A stretch of DNA of 64,000 nucleotides, taken from the NCBI GenBank assembly GCA_007570785.1, contig ML664161.1:1053658-1117657 (forward strand), given 5' to 3'. A program made the position numbers and the translations under genes. Below the pieces are notes generated by a model. The model was not told the origin of the DNA. It searched no databases and was given only the letters and a program-made list of their open reading frames with translations. Origin of the DNA: Antilocapra americana. Lineage: Eukaryota > Chordata > Mammalia > Artiodactyla > Antilocapridae. Below, in pieces: positions 44,736 to 56,205 of this stretch; position 1 is the stretch's first letter; each line of letters begins with the position of its first letter.

Positions 44736-46114
44736 GAGTTAGGATTTCAGATTCCCTTACCGGTAAGTCAGTGATGCCTGATTGGGTATAAACTCTCAGA
44801 CACACCCATCTTCCTTCTGCTGAGGGAGAAGTGGTTCCTGGAGCAAAGAACCAATGTATGTATAAGAGTGCATATGCCAACTATTGGAAGCAAAGCACAC
44901 AGAACTTGAAGATGGATTTCTAAGGGAATTTGAAAGGACAATGACAGTGCTGCAGTGCCCCCGAGAGATATAGACAGGGAAACTAAATATTAATACAATC
45001 TACCTATATTATGATATTACTAACAATAACACCACCTATGTAAATACAGGGGAAATAATTATATTTTGAGATAGAAAATTTGTAGTTTAATTATCATTTT
45101 GAATTAGGAAGTAGGAATCAAATGTGTTTTTTGCATATTGAATATATTTTACTACTTGTTACACTGTATCATTCTATCATTCAAATATATGTCATTTCTA
45201 TTACATCTAACTCAAAATATCTTGCAGCATAATTAGAAGAACTGTTTTTGTATGGTGTCACCCTACAGCAACAAAGATATAGAGCTTCCTTCTTCTCATA
45301 TATTTGGGAAAATTACTTGGTTATTTAGATACTGAGACCTAATTAAATATTAATACTTAGAAGGATATTTATTTGGAGCAATGAGGTTACAACTTAGGCT
45401 ATTGCTGTAAGCAAAGATTGGGGGATCTTCTATATTATATATTTCTTTATAAATTTAACGAAATGTGTGGTTTAAGTCTTTTTTTTTTTTTGAAAGCACC
45501 ACAGAATCAAAAGTAGAGACAGAGCAAAAAATTTTATAAATTTCTCTTACATAGAAAGTTTCTATTCATGTTTTCCATAGATATGATTTTTAAAATATTA
45601 ATTGTACCTCTCTTTAAATTATAGATAATAAGTGATTAGTAGTTTGAACATAAAGGAGTGTTATCAGGAAAACTTGGGGTCAAATATTCCACGGCCAGTC
45701 AGATGGAAGATCTGGAACTCTCCCTCTGGAGTGTGTGTGTGTGCGTACATAACTAAAATAAAACCTCCAAACTGTTAGAGCTCGTAACACTTAGAATATA
45801 AATATAAACCCTTGTGTGAATAAGGATAAATAATGCCTTGCTTGGGTACTAACTAGATAACTACAGGAGGAGTTATATCTCATAAACTACTTTAGTACCA
45901 ATTGAGCTAAGACTTAATCTCAGTATCTGATTTACCAGATATGAATTGGGTTGACATTCATAGATGGCTTAAATATGTGTGGCCCTTAAGATGAAACATT
46001 CATTATGTTCCTACTGACAATTTACAAGCTGCATGCTCAGATAAGAGCTAATCTTAAAAATACTCAGCCTTTAAAATAATTCTAATGTAGCAATTATAAA
46101 TATTTGATATGATG
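44736..46114. other. Unassigned stretch
   Basis: About 1.4 kb without a recognised gene. An 11-13 base T run lies at 45480-45491, and a GT run at 45731-45744. Confidence 0.5.
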
Positions 46115-46120
46115 CTTTAG

Positions 46121-46524
46121 TGTCAGGGAACATTTGGCAGGAAGCTTCCTGTGTGCTGTTTTCTGATGTCCCTTATTAATCCTTAAATATTCAGAGATGA
46201 GTGGAGGGGCAAAGCTTCTCCTGGGGGCCAAGGGATGCATACATTATTAAAGTAAAAGTAACTATTTAAGGCCTTCTTCCCTTTCTGTTATGGAAAGTGA
46301 GTTTTACAACCCCCTTTCTTTGAGATGGATTCTAGCCTTATGTTTCCTGGATAAGTTGTAAGATTTTTGATCTTTATATTTGCTGAAAAGGCCATCTTGT
46401 AAGACAGTATATATATGCCCACATTATGTTGAATAAATGCCTTTACTCCATCAAAGTCTTGGTCCCCATGTCTCTATTAATTTCTCTGTACCCCCAAGCC
46501 CTGGCCCATTAAAGGGCCATAACA
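46121..46524 (+). mobile_element. Solo LTR of an endogenous retrovirus, 6-bp target duplication
   Basis: The 404-bp unit starts TGTCAGGG and ends CCATAACA, so it has the canonical TG...CA termini. The hexamer ctttag flanks it exactly at 46115-46120 and 46525-46530; six bases is the usual duplication of class II (betaretrovirus-like) ERVs. A TATATATAT box lies at 46408-46416 and AATAAA at 46432-46437, followed by a U5-like 'cttggtccccatgtctc'. No gag, pol or env lies nearby, so this is a solo LTR left by recombination between two LTRs. It may act as a promoter or polyadenylation site in the plus direction. Confidence 0.88.
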
Positions 46525-46530
46525 CTTTAG

Positions 46531-46847
46531 GTGTATGATGGTGAAATCATAGCGGTCATTGTAAGAGTTGTATCAACATTGTCACCATGTTTTTGATGTT
46601 TAAATTTTTGAAACTGTTCTAACAAAGTAAATAAGAACACAAAAACCAACAGATGAACTAGACTCTCATTTAAAATAAAGGCATTTGTCTTTCTGAGGAA
46701 ACAGAAGTCTGTAGTACTGAAGTAATCTAGACTTCTGGATACAATTATATAATAATAAACAGTTATGAGGAATAAGAAAAACAAGGATGAAAAGGAGTCA
46801 AATTGTGAAGTTATTTTATATAGATTGATTGTAGAAGTCTTCTTTAT
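46531..46847. other. Unassigned stretch
   Basis: No gene or repeat is recognised. Confidence 0.45.
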
Positions 46848-46888
46848 GGTACACGAATACCGGAGTGGGTTGCCATTCCCTTCTCTAG
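46848..46888 (-). mobile_element. Bov-A fragment
   Basis: About 40 bp, 'aataccggagtgggttgccattcccttctct', is the complement of the Bov-A centre. Nothing else of the SINE remains. Confidence 0.7.
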
Positions 46889-46917
46889 ATAACATTTAAT
46901 AAGAGACCAAAATATAT

Positions 46918-47470
46918 TGAAGAAATGAGTATGTAACAGTCTAGGAAAGAATGTTCTAGGTAGAGGAAAGAGCAAGTACATAGATTATAAAGTAGCAGGA
47001 TGTTTGTTTTATTTGAGGACCAGGAAGGTGACCACTTCCCTGGTGGTTCAGACAGTAAAGAATCTGCCTATAATGGGTGAAACCTGGATCTGATCCCTGG
47101 ATTGGGAAGATCCCCTGGAGGAGGGCATGACAACCCATTCCAGTATTCTTGTCTGGAGAATTCCCACAGACAAGAGGAGCTTGGTGAGATACAGTCAATG
47201 GGGTCACAAAATTGGACACGACTGAGAGACTAAGCACAAAACAAGAAGGTGGCTAATATGATATGAGCAGAGAACAGAGCTAGAAAAATAAACAACTGTT
47301 CATAGAGACAGAATATTGGTTTGTGTGAAATGTACAAGGAGTCATAAGGTTTTTCTATTTCAGTATGAGTGAGCTAGAAACTATTGAAATGGAGATCTGA
47401 TTTGATATATGTTTTAAAGGATAATACTGTTGGTGGTATGTAGAGTACTGATTTTATTAGAGTAGCTGAT
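46918..47470 (-). mobile_element. L2 LINE 3' region, split by a SINE
   Basis: On the plus strand, 'gaatgttctaggtagaggaaagagcaagtac' and, beyond the SINE, 'agatctgatttgatatatgttttaaaggataata' follow the complement of L2. The Bov-tA at 47031-47248 sits in the middle. Both halves are ancient and non-coding. Confidence 0.6.
47031..47248 (+). mobile_element. Bov-tA SINE nested in L2
   Basis: Complete from 'acttccctggtggttcag' to 'gagagactaagcacaaaac'. The flanks aggaaggtg before it and aagaaggtg after it are a probable target duplication with one mismatch. Confidence 0.88.
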
Positions 47471-47569
47471 TATAATTCCTTCAGTATTCACTGTGTATGC
47501 TGTACATAAAATAGATAACAAATAGATAGAAAACGAATCTGTTAGTTAATAGATAACTAATAACTTACT

Positions 47570-48945
47570 GTGCTGCACTCAATACGCCAGCAAATTCGGA
47601 AAATTCACCAGTGGCCCCTGGACTGGAAAAGGTCAGTTTCATTCCGATCTCAAAGACAATACCAAAGAATGTTAAAACCAGCGCACAATTATGCTCATAT
47701 CACACGCTATCTAAGTAATGCTCAAAATCTCCAAGCCAGGATTCAACAGGACATGAACCATGAAAGTCCAGATGTTCAAGCTGGATTTAGAAAAGGCAGA
47801 GGAACCAGAGATCAAATTGTCAACATCTGTTGGATCATAGAAAAAGCAAGAGAATTCCAATAAAACACCTACTTCTGCTTTATTGACTACACCAAAGCCT
47901 TTGACTGTGTGGATAACAACAAAACGGAAAACTCTTCAAAAGATGGGAATACCAGATGACCTTACCTGCCTCCTGAGAAATCTGTATGCAGGTCAAGAAG
48001 CAAACTGTTAAAACTGGACATGAACCAATGGACCAGTGCCAAATAGGGAAAGGAATGTGTCAAGGCTGTATATTGTCACCCTGCTATTTAACTTATAAGT
48101 GGAGAACATTATGTTAAATGCATGGCTGGATAAAACACAAGCTGGAATTAAGATGGCAGGGTGAAATATCAATAACCTCAGGTATGCAAGTGATACCACC
48201 CTTATGGCAGAAAGTGAAGAGGAACTGAGGAGCTTCTTTACGAAAGTGAAAGAAGAGAATGAAAAAGCTGGCTTGTAACTCAATATTCAGTAAACTAAGA
48301 TCATGGCATCTGGTCCTATCTCTTCATGGCAAATATATGGGGAAACAATGGAAACAGTGATAGACTATTTTCTTGGGCTCCGAAATCACTGCAGATGGTG
48401 ACTGCAGCCAAGAAATTAAAAGATGCTTACTCCTTGGAAGAAAAGTTATGACAAACCTAGACAGCATATTAAAAAGCAGAGTCATTACTTTGCCAAAAAG
48501 GTCTGTCTATTCAAAGCTATGATTTTTCCAGGAGTCATGTATGGAAGTGCGAGTTGAACTATAAAGAAAGCTGAGTGCCGAAGAATTGATGCTTTTGAGC
48601 TGTGGTGTTGGAGAAGACTCTTGAGAGTCCCTTGGACAGCAAGGAGATCAAACCAGTCAATCCTAAAGGGAATCAGTGCTGAATATTCATTGGAAGGACT
48701 GATACTGAAGCTGAAGCTCCAATACTTTGGCCACGTGACTCACTGGAAAAGACCCTGATGCTGAGAAAAGTTGAAGATAGGAGAAGGGGACCTCAGAGCA
48801 TGAGATGGTTGGATAGCAGCACTGACTCAATGGACATGAGTTTGAGCAGGCTCTTTGAGCTGGTGATGAACAGGGAAACCTGGAGTGCTGTAGTCCATGG
48901 GGTCACAAAGAGTCGGACAAGACTAAGCGACTGAACTGAACTGAA
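47570..48945 (+). mobile_element. BovB, 5'-truncated
   Basis: Begins within the RT region at 'tgctgcactcaatacgcc' and ends at the CTGAACTGAACTGAAC terminus. An open frame at 47570-47863 reads F-R-K-G-R-G-T-R-D-Q-I, a conserved BovB segment. Frameshifts and stops follow, for example TAA at about 47862. The terminus directly abuts an L1 3' end. Confidence 0.93.
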
Positions 48946-49170
48946 CCTACAATATAGCACAAGGAACTCTACTCAGTACTCTGTATTTACCTATATAGGA
49001 ACAGAATCTAAAGAAGAGTGGCTATATGTACATGTATAACTGATTCAATTTGCTTTTTACAGAAGAAAGTAACACAACATTGCAAATCAACTATGTTCTG
49101 ATAAAAAAATAATTTTTAAAATATTTTAAAAATAAAAATATAAATAAATTTAAAAAACACAACACAATTA
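48946..49170 (+). mobile_element. L1 3' end fragment
   Basis: 'caatatagcacaaggaactctactcagtactctg' and 'catgtataactgattcaatttgc' are the ruminant L1 3' UTR in sense, ending in an A-rich run. It follows BovB without spacer, so one element probably inserted beside or into the other. Confidence 0.78.
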
Positions 49171-49235
49171 AGGTGTTAGAATAATAAAACCATGCTTCAT
49201 TGCATTTTACATTTAAATAAATTTAACTTTATTTT

Positions 49236-49453
49236 TTTATTTTATTTTTTAATTGTCTTTACTTTATTGTGTTGGTTTTGCAATACAATGACATGAAACC
49301 GTCATGGGTTTACATATGCTCCCCCTCCAGAACCCCCCTCCCCCCTCCCTCCCGATTCCCTCCCCCTGGGAAATCTCGGTGCACCAGCCCCGAGCATCAA
49401 TCCTGGGCTGGCGATTGATTTCACATATGATAATTAACATGTTTCAATAAATC
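49236..49453 (-). mobile_element. Ruminant L1 3' UTR fragment, 11-bp target duplication
   Basis: A T run (complement of the tail) is followed by the complement of the G-rich tract (49321-49372) and of the 'ccagcccaggattgatgct' phrase. The flanks aactttatttt at 49225-49235 and 49454-49464 are identical. It is very strongly 5'-truncated. Confidence 0.87.
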
Positions 49454-49464
49454 AACTTTATTTT

Positions 49465-50553
49465 AAATTAAAAAAAACTTTGCTGAATGTTGGCCATGGT
49501 CAAATTCTTAGAGTTCTTTAGAATTCATCCACATCAATTGAAGAATTTCTCAGAATACTTATTTCATTGTCTTCCTTTCAGGTTAAATGACAAAGTCTGT
49601 TAAGGTAACGCTGTAAATCGTTAGGCACAAAATCAGTACTATTTATAAAGAAATATATAAAATTCTTTATACATACCACTGGCAAAATTCAGAAGTTAGA
49701 CCTCCAATTTTCACTGGGAAATCTATGAGTCTCAAATGCTTACTTGCAGACAAACACTTCAGATTTATCAATATTTTCTCTCTTGATATAGCATCATTTT
49801 GAACTGAGACATTTGGGACATATTTAATGAAATTAGTCTTTTTCTCATCAACTCTACTTTTGCTTGTTAGCAACTAAAGATTTGAGCACCTAAATGTTTG
49901 GGATGTCAAGAACACTAAGTTTAATTCTAGGAAGGTAAACAGATGTATCAACCAAGTTATTATTTTTAAAATTTAGTTTTTCAAAACTTTTCATAGTATC
50001 TCTGTTTTTTGCTACTCTTTCAGTGAAAAGTTAGGCCTTTTTTAACATTACTACTTCAAAATTATTGCCAATGACAATAACTGAAGAAATCCATAATTAT
50101 TTGTGCAAATGTTACCTTTTTGCTAATTTCAACATCTCATAAATAATTTAAACCCATAGGCATAATTATAGGCATATTATGAAAACAAACAAAAAAACTG
50201 TCATAATGTACAAAATAGTACTTGTCAAGAGTCCTTCATTGACCTTCAGAGAGTAAGTTAGGGCCTGGCAAGTGGAGTATTGTTCAATAAAATATGTTAT
50301 TTCACACCTACAGAGAGGGCATGCATTTGCTAAACAATGTCTGTGGGTTTTTACCACTTCCTTTCATTTTAGCATTCAATTTGAGAGATGTACTAAAAGC
50401 AGTATAAAGTTCATCATTCTCTGGCACAAAATCAGACAGCATTTTTAAATTTGGCTTGTGTATAAAAATCATGTAAACAATAAATGCTTTTACATGAAAA
50501 GATGCCCAGAATAAAATATCTTAAGTTTTATAGTAAACCAGAAAATACTTTTT
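49465..50553. other. Unassigned stretch, one candidate exon-like frame
   Basis: About 1.1 kb without an assignable repeat. On the minus strand, 49677-49873 is open over its whole length, is preceded by a TTTAG and is followed by GTATGT. I do not recognise the encoded sequence and regard chance as the likelier explanation. Confidence 0.35.
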
Positions 50554-50566
50554 AAAATTATTTTTA

Positions 50567-52474
50567 GAGGAGATCGAGAAGATGGCAGAGGAATAGGATG
50601 GGGAGACCACTTTCTCCCCAACAAATATACCAAAAGAACATTTAAAAGCCAAGCAAAATCCACAAAACAACTTCTGAATGCTGGCAGAGGACATCAGGCA
50701 CCCAGAAAGGCAGCCCATTGCCTTTGAAAGAAGGTAGGACAAAATATAAAAAGTAAAAAGAGAGGCGAAAGAGGTAGGGATGGAGATTCGTCCTGGGAAG
50801 GGAGTCTTAAAAAAGAGAGAGGTTTCCAAACACCAGGAAACGTTCTCCCTGGCAGATCTGTGGCGAGTCTCAGAGGGCAAAATAACCGGGAGCAAAAATA
50901 GATAAATAATTAAACCCCACAGATTACGTGCCTAACTGCAACTGCCGGCAAAATGGCAGCCCAGGCGCCCCATCCCCCACTAGCAAGCATGGACTGCTCA
51001 GGGAGGGGCGGGCTGCGCTGCTTTGGGTGAGGACTGGGACTGAATGCCCGAGGGCAGCCTGAGGGAACTAGCCTGAGATGGCAACGAAGAGCCACCACCA
51101 GACCCTCTCACAGAACAAAGGGCTGCATGGAGTTGGTCGGCTGGGGGCTGCGCAAAGGCTTAGCCCCCACAAGACAGGCAGGCAAAATTGTGGCCCCAGC
51201 TAGGCAGCCTCTACCAAACCGCTAGCAGAATTAGTTGCTATCCAAGACTTCTTGGGATTCTGGAAGGTCGCCGCTGCCCAGCTGCACACCAAGAAAACCC
51301 AGCAGCTGGAACAGGGGAGGGGAGAAGTCTCAGCCCCCAAACATGCCGGGCAGCTCAGACATGGGAAGTGCAGGCAGCCACAGCAGCCACCTCAGGCTGC
51401 TCCTGGTAGAGTGACCCAGAGCCTGAGCAGTGAGGGTGGGGAAAGCGCACACGCCTGGAGTAGGGACAAACCCCAGAGCGGCTGAATCACTGTGAGAGCA
51501 TGCCAGTGATATCTGTTTGCAGTGTTCCTCCCTCCCCACAGCACGACTGAACAAGTGAGCTCAAAAAAAGCAAGACCACCACCCCCTTGATTCAGGGCAA
51601 AAATAGACAAAGAAGAGACCAGCGAACAGAAGACGCTAAAAATAATCAGAGGTAACTGCTTTGGAACTGACATGAGTAACAGATTAAATCACTGCAGTTA
51701 GCACCAACTACACAGGAAGGAGCCTATAGACCTTGAGAAATACAAGCCGGACCAAGGAACTATCTGAAAATGAACTGACCCCACACTGTACCCAACAGCT
51801 CCAGAGAAAGCCCTAGATATATTTTTACTATGATCATCTTTTAAATTTTTAAAACTTTTTTATTACAATTTTGTTAATTTTTATGTTTTTATTTTCTTAT
51901 TTTTAAGTCCCCTATAACTCCTTCAATTTTCATTTTTTACAACCATCTATTACCTAGCCGAAAAAAAAAAAAAAGACCTAATTTTTAAAGTAAGCTTCAT
52001 ATATACATGTAAGAATTTCAGCGGAGTCTGTAGTTGTTCGTTTATTTTTTTTCTCCCCTTTTTTCCTTTTTTTATGTTTCTTTTTTTTTTTCTTTGCTTT
52101 TTGTAATTGTATTTTTGAGAATCTAACCTTTACTCTAGATTTTTAATCTTTGCCATTTAGTATTTGTTATCAACTTTGTATCTTTAAGAACCCAATCTTC
52201 AGTACCCATTTTTACTTGGGAGTGAGATCACTGGCTCGATTTCTCTCTCCCCAATTTTGACAATCCTTTTTTTCCACCAGGTCACCTCTATCAACCCCCT
52301 CCCCCTTTTTTCTTCTCTACCCAACTCAGTGAATCTCTTTGAGTGTTACGAGTTGTGAAGAATACTTAGATAACTGATTACTGGCTAGATCTTTCTCTCT
52401 CCATCTGATCCCCTCTTATCTCCCCCTGGCCACTTCTGTCTCCTTCCTCCCTCTTCTCTTTTCAGTATAATTCT
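50567..52474 (+). promoter_or_regulatory. L1 5' UTR (internal promoter region)
   Basis: About 1.9 kb. The first 1.2 kb is much more GC-rich than the surrounding DNA (50900-51550) and would hold the L1 internal promoter. The last 600 bp is T-rich. Open frames on both strands at 51188-51673 fall in this UTR and are not taken as genes. Function is inferred from the family; no transcription evidence exists here. Confidence 0.7.
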
Positions 52475-52479
52475 GTGAA

Positions 52480-53619
52480 ATGAATGAAAATGAAAACACA
52501 ACAATCCAAAACCTATGGGACACTGTAAAAGCAGTGCTAAGGGGAAGGTTCATAGCAATACAGGCTTACCTCAGGAAACAGGAAAAAAGTCAAATAAATA
52601 ACCTAAATTTACACCTAAATCAACTAGAAAAGGAAGAAATGCAGAACCCCAACGTTAGTAGAAGGAAAGAAATCTTAAAGATCAGGGCAGAAATAAATGC
52701 AAAAGAAACAAAAGAGACCATAGCAAAAATCAACAAAGTCAAGAGCTGGTTCTTTGAGAAGATAAATAAAATTGACAAACCATTAGCCAGACTCATTAAG
52801 AAACAAAGGGAGAGAAACCAAATCAACAAAATTAGAAATGAAAAAGGAGAAATCACAACAGAAGACCCAGATATACAAAGGATCATAAGAGACTATTATC
52901 AGCAACTATATGCAAATAAACTGGACAACTTGGAAGAAATGGACAAATTCTTAGAAAAGTACAACTTTCCAAAACTAAACCAGGAAAAGACAGATAATTT
53001 TAACAGACCCATCACAAGCACGGAAATTGAAACTGTAATCAGAAATATTCAAACAAACAAAAGCCCAAGATCAGATGGCTTCACAGCTGAATTCTACCAA
53101 AAATTTAGAGAAGAGCTAACACCTATCCTACTCAAACTCTTTCAGAAAATTACAGAGGAAGGAAAACTTCCAAACTCATTCTATGAGGCCACCATCACCC
53201 TAATTCCAAAACCCAACAAAGATGCCACAAAAAAAGAAAACTACAGGCCAATATCACTGATGAACATAGATGCAAAAATCCTTAACAAAATTCTAGCAAA
53301 TAGAATCCAACAACACATTAAAAAGATCATACATCATGATCAAGTAGACTTTATCCCAGGGATGCAAGGATTCTTCTATCTCTGCAAATCAATCAATGTA
53401 ATACATCACATTAACAAATTGAAAATAAAAAATCACATGATTATCTCAATAGATGCAGAGAAAGCCTTTGACAAAATTCAACATCCATTTGTGATAAAAA
53501 CCCTCCAAAAAGTAGGAATAGAAGGAACATACCTCAACATAATAAAAGCTATATATGACAAACCCACAACAAACATTATCTTCAATGGTGAAAACCTGAA
53601 AGCATTTCCCCTAAAGTGA
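52480..53619 (+). pseudogene. L1 ORF2 remnant, linker and first half of RT
   Basis: A 379-codon frame beginning with an ATG just after the UTR junction. [12 protein letters not shown] lies at residues 88-99, and the RT motif [10 protein letters not shown], lies at residues 323-331 with the catalytic Asp at 325. It ends at a TGA (53617-53619) where the family has a Ser codon. A second in-frame TGA at 53635-53637 replaces the Cys of the Gln-Gly-Cys motif. The endonuclease domain that should precede it is absent. Confidence 0.9.
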
Positions 53620-53637
53620 GGAACAAGACAAGGGTGA

Positions 53638-54534
53638 CCACTCTCACCACTACAATTCAACATAGTTTTGGAAGTCTTGGCCACAGCAATCAGAGCAGAT
53701 AAAGAAATAAAAGGGATCCAGATTGGAAAAGAAGAAGTAAAACTCTCACTGTTTGAAGACGACATGATCCTCTACATAGAAAACCCTAAAGACTCTACCA
53801 GGAAATTACTAGAGCTAATCAGTGAATATAGTAAAGTTGCAGGATATAAAATCAACACACAGAAATCCCTTGCATTCCTATACACTAACAATGAGAAAAC
53901 AGAAAGAGAAATTAAGAAAACAATTCCATTCGCCATCGAAACAAAAAGAATAAAATACTTAGGAGTATATCTACCTAAAGAAACAAAAGATCTATATATA
54001 GAAAACTATAAAACACTGATGAAAGAAATCAAAGAGAACACAAATGGATGGAGAAATATACTTTGTTCATGGATTGGAAGAATCAATATAGTGAAAATGA
54101 GCATACTACCCAGAGCAATCTATAGATTCGATGCAATTCCTATCAAGTTACCAGAGGTCTTTTTCAGAGAATTAGAACAAATAATTTCACATTTGTATAG
54201 AGATACAAAAAAACCTCGAATAGCCAAAGCAATCAAGAATGGAACTGGAGGAATCAATCTGCCTGACTTTAGGCTATACTACAAATCCACAGTCATCAAG
54301 ACAGTATGGCACTGGCACAAAGACAGAAATATAGATCAATGGAACAAAATAGAAAGCCCAGAGATAAATCCACGCACCTATGGACACCTTATCTTTGAAA
54401 AAGGAGGCAAAGATATACAATGGAGAAAAGACAATCTCTTTAACAAGTGGTGCTGGGAAAACTGGACAGCCACTTATAAAAGAATGAAACTAGAACACTT
54501 TCTAATACCATACACAAAAATAAACTCAGAATGA
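53638..54534 (+). pseudogene. L1 ORF2 remnant, second half of RT
   Basis: In the same frame as the preceding piece. The RT motif C, which is F-A-D-D in L1, reads F-E-D-D at 53752-53763: both Asp codons are kept and the Ala is Glu. Downstream thumb motifs such as R-I-K-Y-L-G and G-R-I-N-I-V-K-M are clear. It ends at a TGA (54532-54534), probably from a Trp codon, and about 20 bases later a one-base deletion shifts the frame. Confidence 0.9.
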
Positions 54535-54980
54535 ATCAAAGACTTAAACAAAGACCAAAAACTATAAAACTTCTAGAGGAAAACATAGGCAAAACACTCT
54601 CTGACATAAACCAAAGCAGGATCCTCTATGACCCACCTCCCAGAATATTGGCAATAAAAGCACAAATAAACAACTGGGACCTAATTAAAATGAAAAGCTT
54701 CTGCACAACAAAGGAAACTAAAAGCAAGGTGAAAAGACAGCCTTCAGGATGGGAGAAAATAATAGCCAATGAAGCAATGGACAAACAATTAATCTCAAAA
54801 ATATACAAGCAACTCCTGCAGCTCCATTCCAGAAAAATAAACGACCCAGTCAAAAAGTGGGCCAAGGAACTAAGCAGACATTTCTCCAAAGAAGACATAA
54901 AAATGGCTAACAAACACATGAAAAGATGCTCAGCATCACTCATTATCAGAGAAATGCAAATCAAAACCTCAGTGAGGTAG
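54535..54980 (+). pseudogene. L1 ORF2 remnant, frameshifted part
   Basis: Continues ORF2 in a different frame (best read from 54531), with R-P-K-T-I-K-L-L-E-E-N and [14 protein letters not shown] motifs. Near 54977-54985 the four bases GGTA are duplicated, which ends this frame at a TAG and restores the original one. Confidence 0.88.
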
Positions 54981-55002
54981 GTACCACTTTACACCAGTCA
55001 GA

Positions 55003-55476
55003 ATGGCTGCCATCCAGAAGTCTACAAGCAATAAATGCTGGAGAGAATGTGGAGAAAAGGGAACCCTCTTACACTGTTGGTGGGAATGCAAGCTAGTACA
55101 GCCACTATGGAGAGCAGCGTGGAGATTCCTTAAAAAACTGGAAATAGAACTGCCATATGACCCAGCAATCCCACTGCTGGGCATACACACCAAGGAAACC
55201 AGAATTGAAAGAGACACGTGTACCCCAATGTTCATCACCACATTCACATTGTTTACAGCAGGCAGGACATGGAAGCAACCTAGATGCCCATCAACGGACC
55301 AATGGATAAGGAAGCTGTGGTACGTGTACACAATGGAATATTATTCAGCCATTAAAAAGAATATGTTTGAATCAGTTCTACTGAGGTGGACGAAACTGGA
55401 GCCTATTAACCAGAGTGAAGTAAGCCAGAAGGAAAAACAACAATACCGTATACTAATGCATATATATGGAATTTAG
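55003..55476 (+). pseudogene. L1 ORF2 remnant, C-terminal cysteine region
   Basis: A 157-codon frame carrying the L1 C-terminal Cys motif: C12-x3-C16-x7-H24-x4-C29, counting from its first Met. It continues to the usual end of ORF2 (M-E-Y-Y-S-A-I and onward) and stops at TAG (55474-55476). It is the best-preserved part of the element. Confidence 0.88.
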
Positions 55477-55842
55477 AAAGATGGCAATGATAACCCTGTA
55501 TACGAGACAGCAAAAGAGACACAGATATATAGAACAGTCTTTTGAACTCTATGGGAGAGGGCAAGGGCAGGATGATATGGGAGAACGGCACTGAAACATG
55601 TAAATTATTATATGTGAAATCAATCGCCAGCCCAGGTTTGATGCTTGATACAGGGTGCTCAGGGCTGGTGCACCGGGATGACTCAGAGAGATGGAGTCGG
55701 GAGGGAGGTGGGAAGGGGGTTCTGGAAGGGGAACATATGTATACCCATGGTGGATTTATGTCAATGTATTGCAAAACCAATGCAATAATGTACAGAAAAT
55801 AAATAAAATAACAAAATAAATAAATAAATAAAAGAAAAAAAT
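55477..55842 (+). other. L1 3' UTR and A-rich tail
   Basis: Contains the phrase 'atcgccagcccaggtttgatgc', the G-rich polypurine tract (55686-55733), and an A-rich tail with AATAAA units (55796-55842). Confidence 0.88.
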
Positions 55843-55855
55843 AAAATTATTTTTA

Positions 55856-56029
55856 AATAAAACCTTCCAATTAATTCAGAGGAAAGGGCATAATTGAAAA
55901 GATTCTGCATGAATTTTCACAATTGCTTGTTTATTTGCTTCAAAAATTGACATTTTTTGCACAAATTATATAAACTAATCATTAACATTTTCCCAATGTA
56001 TATTTTGAAGACTTACAGTGTTAAATTTT
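55856..56029. other. Short unassigned stretch
   Basis: AT-rich; nothing is recognised. Confidence 0.4.
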
Positions 56030-56205
56030 TATACAAATTATCTCAATTAATTCCCCAACATAGGCTTTTGAAGTTGGCTCTAATGTTATGCTGTAATACA
56101 GATGAGAAACTGAGTCACCGAGTTTAATTATCTGCTGAAGATATCACAGAGAGTAAATTGTGGAACCAAGAGAGAAACTCAGTAAATCTATAAGCTGACT
56201 ATATG
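56030..56205 (+). mobile_element. MIR SINE fragment
   Basis: 'aattatctcaattaattcccca', 'acagatgagaaactgagtcac' and 'gtaaattgtggaaccaagag' follow the MIR consensus in order. It is one of the better preserved MIRs in the window. Confidence 0.65.

Larger units (their letters stand above)
50567..55842 (+). mobile_element. Ruminant L1 with both ends but no ORF1 or endonuclease
   Basis: It starts 'gaggagatcgagaagatggc', the usual start of the bovine L1 5' UTR, and ends in an A-rich tail. The direct repeat aaaattattttta flanks it exactly (50554-50566 and 55843-55855, 13 bp), so the whole unit arrived as one insertion. The 5' UTR (to about 52474) is joined to the middle of ORF2, just before the linker. 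All of ORF1 and the ORF2 endonuclease domain are missing. ORF2 then continues to its end, broken by stops and frameshifts, and a full 3' UTR follows. If the deletion preceded insertion, the element moved in trans. Confidence 0.93.

Noticed and set aside
51188..51673. Overlapping open frames on both strands in GC-rich DNA, which might suggest a gene
   Set aside because: They lie inside the L1 5' UTR, whose GC content lowers stop frequency. Neither strand shows a recognisable domain.
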